From: a virus
Length of the DNA stretch: 42,735 nucleotides
Reading direction: 5' to 3' (one strand)
IMG/VR virus record: IMGVR_UViG_3300049846_000758
Location: 1-42,735 of that record
Shown here: in pieces, positions 30,237 through 39,525 of the stretch
How positions within the stretch are numbered: the stretch's first letter is position 1
How the letters are laid out: every line of letters starts with the position of its first letter
Made by a program: the position numbers and the translations under genes
Notes under the pieces: generated by a model
The model's input: the letters and a program-made list of their open reading frames with translations, nothing else
Databases searched by the model: none
What the model was told of the DNA's origin: nothing

Positions 30237-30689
30237 ATGTCTTACGTCGCCTGGGTCACGCTGTCCGCAACGGATGTCATCACGGAGGGGTTCAACCCCA
30301 CCGAGCGGACGGCCGTGACGGCTGCGGCTGGGGCTGATGACCTGGCGGCGATCGTGTCATCGGCAATCGCGGAGTGGCGAGGTGTCATTGCAGCGGCTGG
30401 CTACGAGCTGGACGCCACAGAGACGAAGATCCCTCCGTCGTGCCGGCGGTACATCGTTTCACAGGTGCGGTGGCAGCTCTTGCTCAAGCTCTCGAAGCTG
30501 ACGCAGCTTCAGACGGAGGAAAGGAAGGCCGCTGCGGACCAGGCCGAAGAAACGCTTAACCTAATTGCTGAGGGCAAAAGGGCTATCGAAGATCCGACTG
30601 ATGATGCCTCGGACGTGGACGGCGGTGGCACTTGGGGCAGCAAGACGCAGGTGGCCGGCAGACTGGACGGAGGGGACGCAACGGCATGA
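30237..30689 (+). CDS. Head-tail connector, Mu gp36-like
   Basis: 150 aa. EWRGVIAAAGYELDATETKI and PPSCRRYIVSQVRWQLLLKL are of the helical DUF1320/gp36 type, small proteins that form a ring below the portal. The Asp/Gly-rich C-terminus is disordered. The next gene overlaps by ATGA. The assignment rests on weak similarity and position. Confidence 0.6.
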   Translation: MSYVAWVTLSATDVITEGFNPTERTAVTAAAGADDLAAIVSSAIAEWRGVIAAAGYELDATETKIPPSCRRYIVSQVRWQLLLKLSKLTQLQTEERKAAADQAEETLNLIAEGKRAIEDPTDDASDVDGGGTWGSKTQVAGRLDGGDATA

Positions 30690-31318
30690 GCTACACCATT
30701 AAAGTGAAGGACGACGCGAGCCCGATGCTCAAGAAACTGGGCGAGGTCCTGGTTTCTCAGGAGTTTCGCAACGCGCTGGGCCGTGGAGCCTCCAACGCGG
30801 TCCAGGCGTTTCTGTTCAAGCTGAACTCGACACGACCGAACCAGATGGGCGGCAAGCGAACGAACTTCTGGTCAGCGAGCGCAAAAAGTACCAACTACAA
30901 GGCCGACGGCAACCAGATCACGATCAACATATCAAAGCTTGGATACCTTCAGCGGGTCAAAGGAGGCGAGATTAAGGCGCGCAACACAAAGTATCTCACG
31001 ATCCCTGCCACGCCGGAAGCTTACGGGAAGCGGGCCGGTGAGTTTTCTAATCTCCGTTTTGGTTTCGGGGAGAACAAGTACGGAAACCTGATGCCGGCGC
31101 TGATAAAGCAATCGGCCACTCGTTCAAGGACCGGGAATGCGATCAAAGGAAAGGGCGCCGCTGCCGCACAAGCCAATATTGGCAACGTGATGTTTTGGCT
31201 CACGCCTCGCGTGTTCCAACGGGCCGACCCTACGGTTGAGCCGACTGAGGAGACCGTTGTGGCTGGGGCCATGCGTGGCGCTGACCAGTATCTGCGCAGC
31301 CGAAAGGATCTCAAGTGA
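30686..31318 (+). CDS. Tail-completion / virion morphogenesis-like protein
   Basis: 210 aa from ATG 30686 (ATGA overlap). RTNFWSASAKSTNYKADGNQ, KARNTKYLTIPATPEAYGKR and FWLTPRVFQRADPTVEPTEE match a phage family I know as tail-completion or virion-morphogenesis proteins near the neck. It probably joins head and tail. It is coupled to the tail-terminator-like gene by GTGA. Confidence 0.65.
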   Translation: MSYTIKVKDDASPMLKKLGEVLVSQEFRNALGRGASNAVQAFLFKLNSTRPNQMGGKRTNFWSASAKSTNYKADGNQITINISKLGYLQRVKGGEIKARNTKYLTIPATPEAYGKRAGEFSNLRFGFGENKYGNLMPALIKQSATRSRTGNAIKGKGAAAAQANIGNVMFWLTPRVFQRADPTVEPTEETVVAGAMRGADQYLRSRKDLK

Positions 31319-32109
31319 GCTTTCGCGAAGATGTATTCAGCGATCTTCAGAACGATCTATGCTGCCCGTTGCTGGCGGACGAGTACTTCGCGGACATCAA
31401 CGTGTTCGACTACCGAAAGGAGGAGATCGGAAACCTGATCGAGATGTCGCTGAGCATGTCCACCGAGAAGGCGGGTAAAATCGGGGCCTGCGTTGTGGTC
31501 ATGCCGCTGGTCATCATCGACGACTTTCGGGACGGGGACTCTCGCCACCCGAGGCGGATCACAGTGACTTACTTGGTCCTTGAGAATCCGCTTTTCAACA
31601 ATGGCACGAACGGGACGCGAAAGTCCGCTTTGAGCATATGCTCGCGCCTTGGGCACGTGCTAAAGAACTACGTGCTGGGCGGTCTTGCAACGGGCCTTGT
31701 GCCTGGGGATGGTTCCTACATTCAGCCTGCGGAGAACCCGCTGGCTCCGATTGCGTACGAGGTGACCTTTACGTGTTACGAGAACGTGGATCAGAACTTC
31801 GTGAAGTGCGCGATGCCGGAATTCGACTACGACAGCGTTACGGGCATCCTGACTCTGAGCAGCGCGACACCGGACGCCACGATCTATTACACTCTGGACG
31901 GTGGGTATCCGCATCCGACGAATCCGAACGGGTTCACGGTGATGACCTATTCCGGGCCGATCACCATTGAGGGCGAGGTGCTCGTGCGCGCGGGAGCGTT
32001 CAAGGAGGATTACCTCCCGAGCAACATCAGCGCGGCCCGGTTCGACCGCATCAGCGACCAGCTAGGCGGCAGCTTGGCGGATGAAGGCGGAGGAGAATTG
32101 ACACAATGA
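31315..32109 (+). CDS. Tail-terminator-like protein with chitobiase C-terminal domain
   Basis: 264 aa from GTG 31315 (GTGA overlap). Residues 1-~165 occupy the position of a tail terminator. Residues ~185-245 (GILTLSSATPDATIYYTLDG, YSGPITIEGEVLVRAGAFKE) are the CHB_HEX_C_1 domain, a small Ig-like fold that follows chitobiases and other secreted enzymes and is often present in environmental bacteria. On a tail protein it may decorate the tail outside or bind sugar. The next gene overlaps by ATGA. Confidence 0.65.
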   Translation: MSFREDVFSDLQNDLCCPLLADEYFADINVFDYRKEEIGNLIEMSLSMSTEKAGKIGACVVVMPLVIIDDFRDGDSRHPRRITVTYLVLENPLFNNGTNGTRKSALSICSRLGHVLKNYVLGGLATGLVPGDGSYIQPAENPLAPIAYEVTFTCYENVDQNFVKCAMPEFDYDSVTGILTLSSATPDATIYYTLDGGYPHPTNPNGFTVMTYSGPITIEGEVLVRAGAFKEDYLPSNISAARFDRISDQLGGSLADEGGGELTQ

Positions 32110-35100
32110 AGACCAGACTTTTGTTCACGCTCTCGGCTTTACTCGGATGGACCGCGTTGGCCCAGAACCCGACACCGATCGCGAACCTGTCACGGACGAA
32201 CCTGGCGACAGGGACCAACCTGATGGCGGTGGTGACCCATCCTGGGGCCACAAATGGGACGCGGGGGATCACTCTTTCCAACCTGCTGCACTCGCTGACC
32301 AACCTGAGCACGTGGCCAATTTCAGGCAGTGCCGCATCCGTCACGAACGCCATCGGCACTGTGAAAACAAACGGAGTGACGGTCGGCAGCGCGAGCACGG
32401 CGACGAGCCTGGACTTCGTGACTGGGTCCAACACCGTCATCCGCATGACGAACGCGGCGGGCGCTGTGACAGTGGAGATCAATGCCTCTGCAACAGGCGG
32501 CGGCGCTTCATCGAATTATACGACGCTTGCATCTGGGTCGATGACCGTGGGCACAGTCATCGCGTCGAATGCTGTGCGAACCGGCCAGATCGATGTTTCA
32601 ACGAATGCTAACGCGAGCAATTTGCGCGCAACGAATTCGGCAACGTTCGATGGCACAGCGTTTTTCCCGTCCGGGGCATCGCTTATAAATTCCAATTCCG
32701 GGTTCCGTCGGCGCGTTGCGCTTTGGACATCGACCCAGGCTCTTGGCGCAGCGGTAAACGTCGACGATTCGGAGATAGAGCAACTCGACGGCATTTCGCT
32801 TACCGCTACAGTTCAACAGCAGTTCAATGATGGTGTCACGTCCAGGACCGCGTTGACGAACTACATTGCTGGCGTGTCCAACTACACTGACATTGCATCG
32901 TCAAACCGGGTCCGAATAGTGGCCGGCACTGGAGGCATAACGGTATCGCAAGCCGGCGCGTCAGGTGTTCAGACGTTTACAGTCAACGATGATGATGTCG
33001 GTGCAACTAACATCCAAACCTTGGCGGCGGGTTCAATCACGACCGGAGTCATAATCGCGACGAATGAACCAGGCTTTACAGGTGATGCAGTATATTGGGA
33101 GGACTTTTCGTTTCCGAACACAACGCTTGCTGGAATGACAGGCCGGAAACCGAAAAAAGGAATTGTCACCTACATGATCAGTGGCGTGGCATCGAACAAT
33201 ATCATGATCACCAATGGTGTCATGAAGTTCCCTTCTGGATTGGCAGTTGATCAAAACGCCGGATATTTGACGATCACCAATACCGGCGCGCTGTATGCAC
33301 TGCCAAATGCCGTTTGGATGAAATTGCGAATGACGAATAACACGGCGTTTGCCGGAAATTTTACCGACGTCCCTGCGATCGTGTGGGAACCAGATCACAA
33401 TATTGACGGCAACAGCCTGCATTTTTATTGCTCAACCGGAAGACTCGTGGGGCAAAGCGGCGGTGTCACGTTTCTCAATGAGCCGGTGTCTTTGCCGCTT
33501 GGATCGGAATTCCTATATGGTGTCACCATCGTCAGTAACACGGCATATATTCAATGGGGACAGGAAACTTACATCGGCACGCATTCAAGCATCTCCGCGC
33601 AATTCGGCACATGCAAAACTGTCACCTGGGAATTGCTCGGTTCTGGGACGAATCAGTATCAAATCGAAATCACGGAAGCCGGTGCGGGGCATGCCCACCC
33701 GGCGATCCATCAGCTTGCGGGACGCGCGCTGACAATCGGAACCAATGGAACGATTACGACAGCGCAGATCTCCGGGACGAATTTTGTCGGCACGCTGGCA
33801 TTGCCGAATGTTACAACGAATCGATTACTCCTAACCGGCGGCGGGTCGAATGTTCAGGCGGCAGCCGTCGGGCCAGGCCTGAGTGTATCGGCTGGTGCGT
33901 TGCTGTTGTCGCAAACTCTGACGAACATTGCCGGCACCGGAGCTCTTACAAATCTGTATTCTCCGACATTAAGCAATGCGACGATCAAGCCCCTTGTCAT
34001 TGGTGTCGGCACGGCGGCCGGCGCGACAAACACGACGGGACAGATTCGCGGCATCGCGGCAGGAGCGAACATCACGCTTTCGGAAAATGGCAGCAATGTT
34101 GTCATCACGGCGGCCGGCGCATCGGCAACGTTGTTCTCGGCTGGGAATACCAACGCGACAGACTTGGCCATCGTCCACGAGGGAACGAATACAACGGGCG
34201 GGATCAAAACTATTCGCGCAGGGTCAAACGTCACGATCACGGAAAGCGGCGGAACCAACCTTGTCATTTCGTCAACCGGTGGCGGCGGAGCGTCAAACTA
34301 CACGACGATTGCGGCCGGATCCCTGACGGTTGACCGAGTCACCATGACCAACGGGTTCAGATTCATTGCAACGAATCTCGCAGTTGCCGGGACCAACCTC
34401 GTTGCCGACGGCGCGGCATCATCGTATTTCACCAACATGATCGCGAGCTCTGGAGGGCTGGGGTTGACCAACATCGTGTTCACCAACCTTCTGGACGGGC
34501 AGACGATCACGGCCGATATCTGGACGACGAACGGAACCGATGTTCAAATCTGCACAGCGCCCGGAATCATCGCGCCCAGCGCATGGTATTTCGATGGTGC
34601 GATTGCGACGGTGAATAGCAACGGGTTCTCGCGAATTCAGGTCTCGCGTTTTGGTGGGCTGACAAACATCTCCGTGCAGACTCCGACGATGGGGCTGGCG
34701 AACAACGGCGTTGTTCTGTTTATCACGAATTTTGCGGCCCGGACGATCCTTGTAACGCTCGATCCGAAGCTGACGAATCTCGTCAGCCAAAACCATTCGT
34801 TTACCAACTTGACCATTCAGAATCTCGCCGGCACCGGAGCCGTCACCAATCTGTTTTCTCCGACGTTGAGCAACGGCACCATCATTCCGCTCGTGGTCGG
34901 CTCTGGAACGGCGTCGGGCGCGACGAATACAACGGGCCAAATTCGCGGTCTTGCGGCCGGGGCGAACATCACACTGACGCCAAACGGCTCCAACGTCGTC
35001 ATCGCATCGACTGGCGGAAGTCAAACCCCATGGACATCTGACATCGACGCCGCGCGGTTCAAGCTGACGAATGAAGTGTTCAAGCCAGTCAACGTGCGAT

Positions 35101-36596
35101 GGTTCGGTGCGCTTGGAGACGATTCGACTGATGACACCGTGGCGTTTAACGCGGCGTTTACCGCCGCCGGGTCAACAAATGTCGTCTACGTGCCTTCCGG
35201 AAAGTATCGTGTCGGCCCTTTGATTTACAACGGCCCAGGGCTTTACGGCGACGGCATGACTTCGGAGATCAAGCAGAAGTATTTCACCAATGGAACGGTT
35301 TTGCTGACAGCCACCAACACCGGAACAATGGTTGCGAACATTTCCCTTGTTGGTTCCAACTCGACAACGACATGGGCAAACGGCACAGCGACCGCAACGT
35401 ATACCGGTGCGGTTGTCACGGCGATGGGTCCGGCCGAAATCATCAACGTATCAGTCGCCGGATTTCATCTCGGTATGCGAGTCACGGGGCTAAACGATCC
35501 CGCGTCTCGTGCTGGGCTAGGTCGTATCGACGGTGCCGCAATTACGAACTGCACGACCGGAATCCAGTTTGGGGCGGACGACAATTCGGCGGAGTACGTC
35601 CTTCTGACAGGGTCACAAATCCGAGACTGCCAGTTTGGTATCAACAACTGGAACGGCGGGAACATCTTCATTTTGGACAATCTCATTGTTGATTGCGACA
35701 GTTGGGGTTATATCCAGACAGCGACGAGTAGCACGGAGAAGGGCAATTCCACAATTCGAGGCAACGTTTTCAACCACTGCTCCGGAGTGAGATTTGAGAA
35801 ATGGTCAACAGCCGTGTTCGAAAACAACACGATGCAAGCCACCGCCAATGCGCAGTTCAACTCATGCACAAACGTCACATTCAGATACAATACTTTCTCA
35901 GGTAACGTGTTTTTCAATTTCTCGTCCGTGCGTGGAATCAACGTGACTGGAAACAGGACAACGAGCGGAACCTACACATTCACGGGATTCACCGGGTTCG
36001 ATCAAGTGTGGGTCAGTGAGAATTTGACGAATGGTATTCCAGACCGCCAATTGCAACCCCCGATCGAAGTCGGAGCCGGCGGAGCGGCATTCGTGGGAAC
36101 CAATGCGACTGTCGGCGGCGTGATTTACAAAGCCGTTCAGATTCCAGCTTACACCAATCTCAACACAACGATTGGCACGTTCACGAATTGCTTCCAATAC
36201 ATCGTGCCTGGCAACACGCTCACAAATAACGGCGACTCAATTATCACGACGTGGCGCGGGACAATGCTGGCGGGAACCAACTCGCTGAAGTTGTGGCACG
36301 GCTTCGACAACGTAATGCAGACCGGAAGCTTCACCAATGGATTTTCGGCATGGGAGGCCGGGATGCAAATCACGCGCACTGGAAACAACGCGGCAGAAGC
36401 GTATGGATGGTTTGACTATGGCCAAATTCAAGGCAGTACAACCGTCGGAACACGCGCCGGCTATCAAACGAACTGGAGCCTTACGCTTGCCACTAACGGC
36501 GCTCCGGCGACGAACGTGTTGCAAATTGGCAGCAATCGAGCGGGATGTTTTTCGAATAATTTCATGCGCGTGTTTTACGAACCCGCCAGCAAATGA
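32106..36596 (+). CDS. Giant exported tailspike-like protein with beta-helix
   Basis: 1496 aa. MKTRLLFTLSALLGWTALA is a Sec signal peptide (cleavage ALA-QN). Up to ~970 the protein is Asn/Thr/Gly-rich beta repeats (NYTTLASGSMTVGTVIASN, two 64-residue copies of TNTTGQIRGIAAGANITL). At ~985 starts VNVRWFGALGDDSTDDTVAF with YVPSGKYRVGP, the opening of a Pectate_lyase_3 right-handed beta-helix as in phage tailspikes. The end (~1380-1496) may fold as a lectin-like tip. It probably binds or cuts surface polysaccharide. The export signal is odd for a virion protein. Confidence 0.8.
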   Translation: MKTRLLFTLSALLGWTALAQNPTPIANLSRTNLATGTNLMAVVTHPGATNGTRGITLSNLLHSLTNLSTWPISGSAASVTNAIGTVKTNGVTVGSASTATSLDFVTGSNTVIRMTNAAGAVTVEINASATGGGASSNYTTLASGSMTVGTVIASNAVRTGQIDVSTNANASNLRATNSATFDGTAFFPSGASLINSNSGFRRRVALWTSTQALGAAVNVDDSEIEQLDGISLTATVQQQFNDGVTSRTALTNYIAGVSNYTDIASSNRVRIVAGTGGITVSQAGASGVQTFTVNDDDVGATNIQTLAAGSITTGVIIATNEPGFTGDAVYWEDFSFPNTTLAGMTGRKPKKGIVTYMISGVASNNIMITNGVMKFPSGLAVDQNAGYLTITNTGALYALPNAVWMKLRMTNNTAFAGNFTDVPAIVWEPDHNIDGNSLHFYCSTGRLVGQSGGVTFLNEPVSLPLGSEFLYGVTIVSNTAYIQWGQETYIGTHSSISAQFGTCKTVTWELLGSGTNQYQIEITEAGAGHAHPAIHQLAGRALTIGTNGTITTAQISGTNFVGTLALPNVTTNRLLLTGGGSNVQAAAVGPGLSVSAGALLLSQTLTNIAGTGALTNLYSPTLSNATIKPLVIGVGTAAGATNTTGQIRGIAAGANITLSENGSNVVITAAGASATLFSAGNTNATDLAIVHEGTNTTGGIKTIRAGSNVTITESGGTNLVISSTGGGGASNYTTIAAGSLTVDRVTMTNGFRFIATNLAVAGTNLVADGAASSYFTNMIASSGGLGLTNIVFTNLLDGQTITADIWTTNGTDVQICTAPGIIAPSAWYFDGAIATVNSNGFSRIQVSRFGGLTNISVQTPTMGLANNGVVLFITNFAARTILVTLDPKLTNLVSQNHSFTNLTIQNLAGTGAVTNLFSPTLSNGTIIPLVVGSGTASGATNTTGQIRGLAAGANITLTPNGSNVVIASTGGSQTPWTSDIDAARFKLTNEVFKPVNVRWFGALGDDSTDDTVAFNAAFTAAGSTNVVYVPSGKYRVGPLIYNGPGLYGDGMTSEIKQKYFTNGTVLLTATNTGTMVANISLVGSNSTTTWANGTATATYTGAVVTAMGPAEIINVSVAGFHLGMRVTGLNDPASRAGLGRIDGAAITNCTTGIQFGADDNSAEYVLLTGSQIRDCQFGINNWNGGNIFILDNLIVDCDSWGYIQTATSSTEKGNSTIRGNVFNHCSGVRFEKWSTAVFENNTMQATANAQFNSCTNVTFRYNTFSGNVFFNFSSVRGINVTGNRTTSGTYTFTGFTGFDQVWVSENLTNGIPDRQLQPPIEVGAGGAAFVGTNATVGGVIYKAVQIPAYTNLNTTIGTFTNCFQYIVPGNTLTNNGDSIITTWRGTMLAGTNSLKLWHGFDNVMQTGSFTNGFSAWEAGMQITRTGNNAAEAYGWFDYGQIQGSTTVGTRAGYQTNWSLTLATNGAPATNVLQIGSNRAGCFSNNFMRVFYEPASK
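33927..35015. repeat. Two 192-bp direct repeats in the tailspike gene
   Basis: 33927-34118 and 34824-35015 are both 192 bases and encode two copies of a 64-residue module (AGTGALTNLYSPTLSNATIK against AGTGAVTNLFSPTLSNGTII). The codons have diverged clearly, so the duplication is not recent. A third, shorter related segment lies at about 34138-34281. Confidence 0.85.
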
Positions 36597-38575
36597 TTCG
36601 GGCAATACTATTCCTCTTGCTGGCGCTGTCAGCGTGGGCTGCAACCCCGTTGCCGGACTCGCGGATTTTCCCGTGGATTCCCGGGAGCACCGTCGGAGTC
36701 AGTAATGGCATCCCGTCGGGCACATGGCCAATCTGGACAAATGTAATCGCGGCCGGCGCTGACAACACTGGCGCCTCGGACTGCAAGGCGCTGTTCGAGA
36801 CGCTGCTGAACACGTGCCCAGCTCAAAAGGTCATTTACGTTCCGGAAGGTATCTACTCCGTGAGTGGTCGCATCAACAAAAACGCGACGACCAACTACGT
36901 GTGTTTCCGGGGCGCTGGATGGGACAAGACGATCATCATCGCCACCAACGGGTTCATGCAAATGGATTCGCAATCGTTCAGCTACACGAACGTCCGGACG
37001 AATCTTTCAAAAGGCCAGACAAACATTGCTGTTGACCCGTCGGCGAATTTTTCGACATACGTCGGCAAGACTGCCTCTGTCTCGTGCAACAATCGGCGCA
37101 CGGACCTGGACCTGATGCACGTATACTACACCGATCGCATTCTGGAGCAGCACGTTCAGATCAGGGCCGTGAGCCAGAACACCAACATCACCATTTGGCC
37201 GCCGCTCGCGATTGATTTCCCGGACGGATTCGAGACCAAGGTTGGCGTCCAAACCTTGGACCAGTCTGAATTCATCGGGTGGGAAGGGTTCCACTACACG
37301 GCCACGAATTTTTTGACGCGCACGCCGCCGGCATCACAGAACGGAATGGCTGTTTATGGAGGAAGAAATTGGTGGTGGCACAGCGTGAAAATCTCCGAGG
37401 TGAACGGGTTCCCGATCAACTCGATTCGCGGCCTGTTTCATCAGGTCATGAGCTGCGTGTTTCAGCAATCGGTTGCCGGCGCGAACACGGCAGTGATCAA
37501 CGTCACTGGAGATTCGGGATGGCTGATCGAAAACTGCTACTCGATCGGCGGCAGTCCATTCGCGGAAATGAATCAGTGCGTGGGCTCTGTCATCGCATAC
37601 AACTACGCCACGAATGCCGTGAGCAATGACCAGATGGTCGGCAACCCGTTTGACCACCACGTTCCGCATTCGTGCTTCAACCTGTGGGAGGGAAATTTCG
37701 GTTCAATGTTTCAGTCCGATTCCTATTTCGGATCGTCATCCGACAATACGCTCCATCGAAATCGCTTCACCGGCCACGACCTAATCAAGACAGGCGGATC
37801 ATCAATTGCGCGATGCGTGGACCTTGGGAGATGGTCGCAACGATACAACATGGAGGGGAATTATCTCGGAGACCTGACGCGGAGCGCGTCGTGGCTCTAC
37901 ACGGTCACGAATCAGTATTACGGCGGCTCGTCCAACGTCATTTACCGGTTTGGTTTTCCGTATCCCGGCAACACGTCCTACGGAGTCGTCGGCACGGCGT
38001 TCAAGACACCGGAAACCGATTTCAGATTCCCGGGCGGCACGCGGCTCGGCGGAACCATCACGTCAGCGACTGGCAGCGGAACGACAGTGAGCGGCGATTT
38101 CTCGGCTGTGCAGGACGGGGATTGGCTGGTGTTGCGGTCAGAGTCTAACACGAATTTTTATTACCCGCTGATCACGGGATACCCAGTCCTGCTGGCCAGT
38201 GGCGCGGGCTCGGGCTCAAGTCTCACGTTCAACCAATCGATCAACTACACGAACGGTCACACGGTATGGCGCATCGGGCCGGACGCGTTCCCGGCATTGA
38301 CACTCAACTACACCAACGGATTTTTGATTCGCGGCAATTACGACGTGGCCAACGGCGCGCAGATCAACGCAGCTGAATATTTCGAGACGAACTCCTATTA
38401 CCTGCCGAACGGCGGGGCGAGGCCCGACTGGTGGATTGATGCGAACGGCAACGCGTTGACGTGGCCGCCGGTGAATCCGTCAACACCGTCGGTTGGAGAC
38501 TGGGCCGCGCGATTTCGGGGTGAGCGGGAATTCAGACCGCAACGCGTTAGGGGAATAAGACTGAGACTCAAATGA
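36593..38575 (+). CDS. Second exported beta-helix protein
   Basis: 660 aa from ATG 36593 (ATGA overlap). MIRAILFLLLALSAWAATP is a Sec signal peptide (cleavage AWA-AT). DNTGASDCKALFETLL and VIYVPEGIYSVSGRINKNAT, YVCFRGAGWDKTIII are the start of a Pectate_lyase_3-type beta-helix, and NCYSIGGSPFAEMNQCVGSV is helix turns. The catalytic residues are not evident. It probably works on the same surface polymer as its neighbour, as spike or depolymerase. Confidence 0.75.
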   Translation: MIRAILFLLLALSAWAATPLPDSRIFPWIPGSTVGVSNGIPSGTWPIWTNVIAAGADNTGASDCKALFETLLNTCPAQKVIYVPEGIYSVSGRINKNATTNYVCFRGAGWDKTIIIATNGFMQMDSQSFSYTNVRTNLSKGQTNIAVDPSANFSTYVGKTASVSCNNRRTDLDLMHVYYTDRILEQHVQIRAVSQNTNITIWPPLAIDFPDGFETKVGVQTLDQSEFIGWEGFHYTATNFLTRTPPASQNGMAVYGGRNWWWHSVKISEVNGFPINSIRGLFHQVMSCVFQQSVAGANTAVINVTGDSGWLIENCYSIGGSPFAEMNQCVGSVIAYNYATNAVSNDQMVGNPFDHHVPHSCFNLWEGNFGSMFQSDSYFGSSSDNTLHRNRFTGHDLIKTGGSSIARCVDLGRWSQRYNMEGNYLGDLTRSASWLYTVTNQYYGGSSNVIYRFGFPYPGNTSYGVVGTAFKTPETDFRFPGGTRLGGTITSATGSGTTVSGDFSAVQDGDWLVLRSESNTNFYYPLITGYPVLLASGAGSGSSLTFNQSINYTNGHTVWRIGPDAFPALTLNYTNGFLIRGNYDVANGAQINAAEYFETNSYYLPNGGARPDWWIDANGNALTWPPVNPSTPSVGDWAARFRGEREFRPQRVRGIRLRLK

Positions 38576-38742
38576 ACAATATCACACTGGAGCATGCATT
38601 GATTGCTGGAGTTGCCGCGCTAGCATCCGTCGTCGGAGTTCTGTGGAAAATGGTCGTTTCTGAACTGAAACGCATTCGCGAAAAACTCGACGAGTGTGAA
38701 CATGACCGCGAAAAGCTTTGGGCGGAGATTGCCAAACGATGA
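38572..38742 (+). CDS. Small membrane-anchored coiled-coil protein, lysis accessory
   Basis: 56 aa from ATG 38572 (ATGA overlap). Residues ~8-29 form a span (ALIAGVAALASVVGVLWKMV), then a coiled coil of charged residues (SELKRIREKLDECEHDREKL). The plan is that of XhlA-type lysis accessory proteins. Its place just before a holin-like gene supports that. Confidence 0.6.
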   Translation: MNNITLEHALIAGVAALASVVGVLWKMVVSELKRIREKLDECEHDREKLWAEIAKR

Positions 38743-38763
38743 AGTCCTTGAGAAAGTAAAACC

Positions 38764-39039
38764 ATGAGCGACACCAGCACCGAAAGGCCGGCGAACGGGG
38801 ACCAGTCCAACGTGTTTGGGGTCAGCGTCCGCGCCCTGATTGTATTTTTTTCCGTAATCGGGGTCGTGGCGTGCCACCTCATCGTCACGCTTGCGGTCGT
38901 TTACCACGCCGTGAGGTCCGGTGACTTCTCGCTGGTTGGAAGCCTGACTACCATTTCCGAGCCATACTACTCGGTTGTTGCCGTGGGAATTGGGTTCTAC
39001 CTCGGCAGCAAATCAACACCACCGAACCCAAAACCATGA
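38764..39039 (+). CDS. Holin-like protein, two membrane spans
   Basis: 91 aa. Spans at ~24-49 (ALIVFFSVIGVVACHLIVTL) and ~67-83 (YYSVVAVGIGFYLG) with a short Ser/Pro/Lys tail. A two-span small protein beside an XhlA-like gene is the usual holin. No endolysin gene is next to it. The following gene overlaps by ATGA. Confidence 0.6.
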   Translation: MSDTSTERPANGDQSNVFGVSVRALIVFFSVIGVVACHLIVTLAVVYHAVRSGDFSLVGSLTTISEPYYSVVAVGIGFYLGSKSTPPNPKP

Positions 39040-39509
39040 CCATGAAAACAATCATTACTGCAATCAACTGCTACCTGTTCACGCTGTTTGCCTGTCTCGC
39101 TGGAAATCTAAGCGTTGAGACGATAGGTGCGATACGTCACCCGAACTTTGACAACCCGGTTTGGGGCGCTGGTATTGATCTCGGATACAAGCTCAACTCG
39201 TTCGTCACGCTTCACGGCCGCGCAATCGGCTACGAAACGGATTCCTGGCGCGGTGGCGCTGTGGATGAGGGAAGCATTTATGCCTCAGCAATGCTTTTCT
39301 CCAGTGCGAACCAAGGGCTAAAGCTGGCGGCAACCGCTGGTGGACACCGCGACTTTCACGCGGACGATTGGGGCTTCGGAGTTGGGCTGAGACCGTCTTT
39401 GACGATCATCAAGAACCGGCTGGACCTGTTCGGCGCGTCCGAGTTGCGGGCGTGGTTCAACCATGACAAGGATCTCCTCACCACGTTTGGTCTATCACTG
39501 AAATTCTGA
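39036..39509 (+). CDS. Exported outer-membrane beta-barrel-like protein
   Basis: 157 aa from ATG 39036 (ATG 39042 possible). MKTIITAINCYLFTLFACLA is a signal peptide, followed by alternating strands (WGAGIDLGYKLNSFVTLHGR, WGFGVGLRPSLTIIKNRLDL) and the end TTFGLSLKF. A C-terminal Phe after an alternating strand is the recognition signal of the BAM outer-membrane assembly machine. Six to eight strands fit a small barrel, like the Ail/Lom group in size. It may change the surface of the infected cell, for example exclude other phages or alter adhesion. Confidence 0.65.
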   Translation: MTMKTIITAINCYLFTLFACLAGNLSVETIGAIRHPNFDNPVWGAGIDLGYKLNSFVTLHGRAIGYETDSWRGGAVDEGSIYASAMLFSSANQGLKLAATAGGHRDFHADDWGFGVGLRPSLTIIKNRLDLFGASELRAWFNHDKDLLTTFGLSLKF

Positions 39510-39525
39510 TCACAATCGAAAATTT

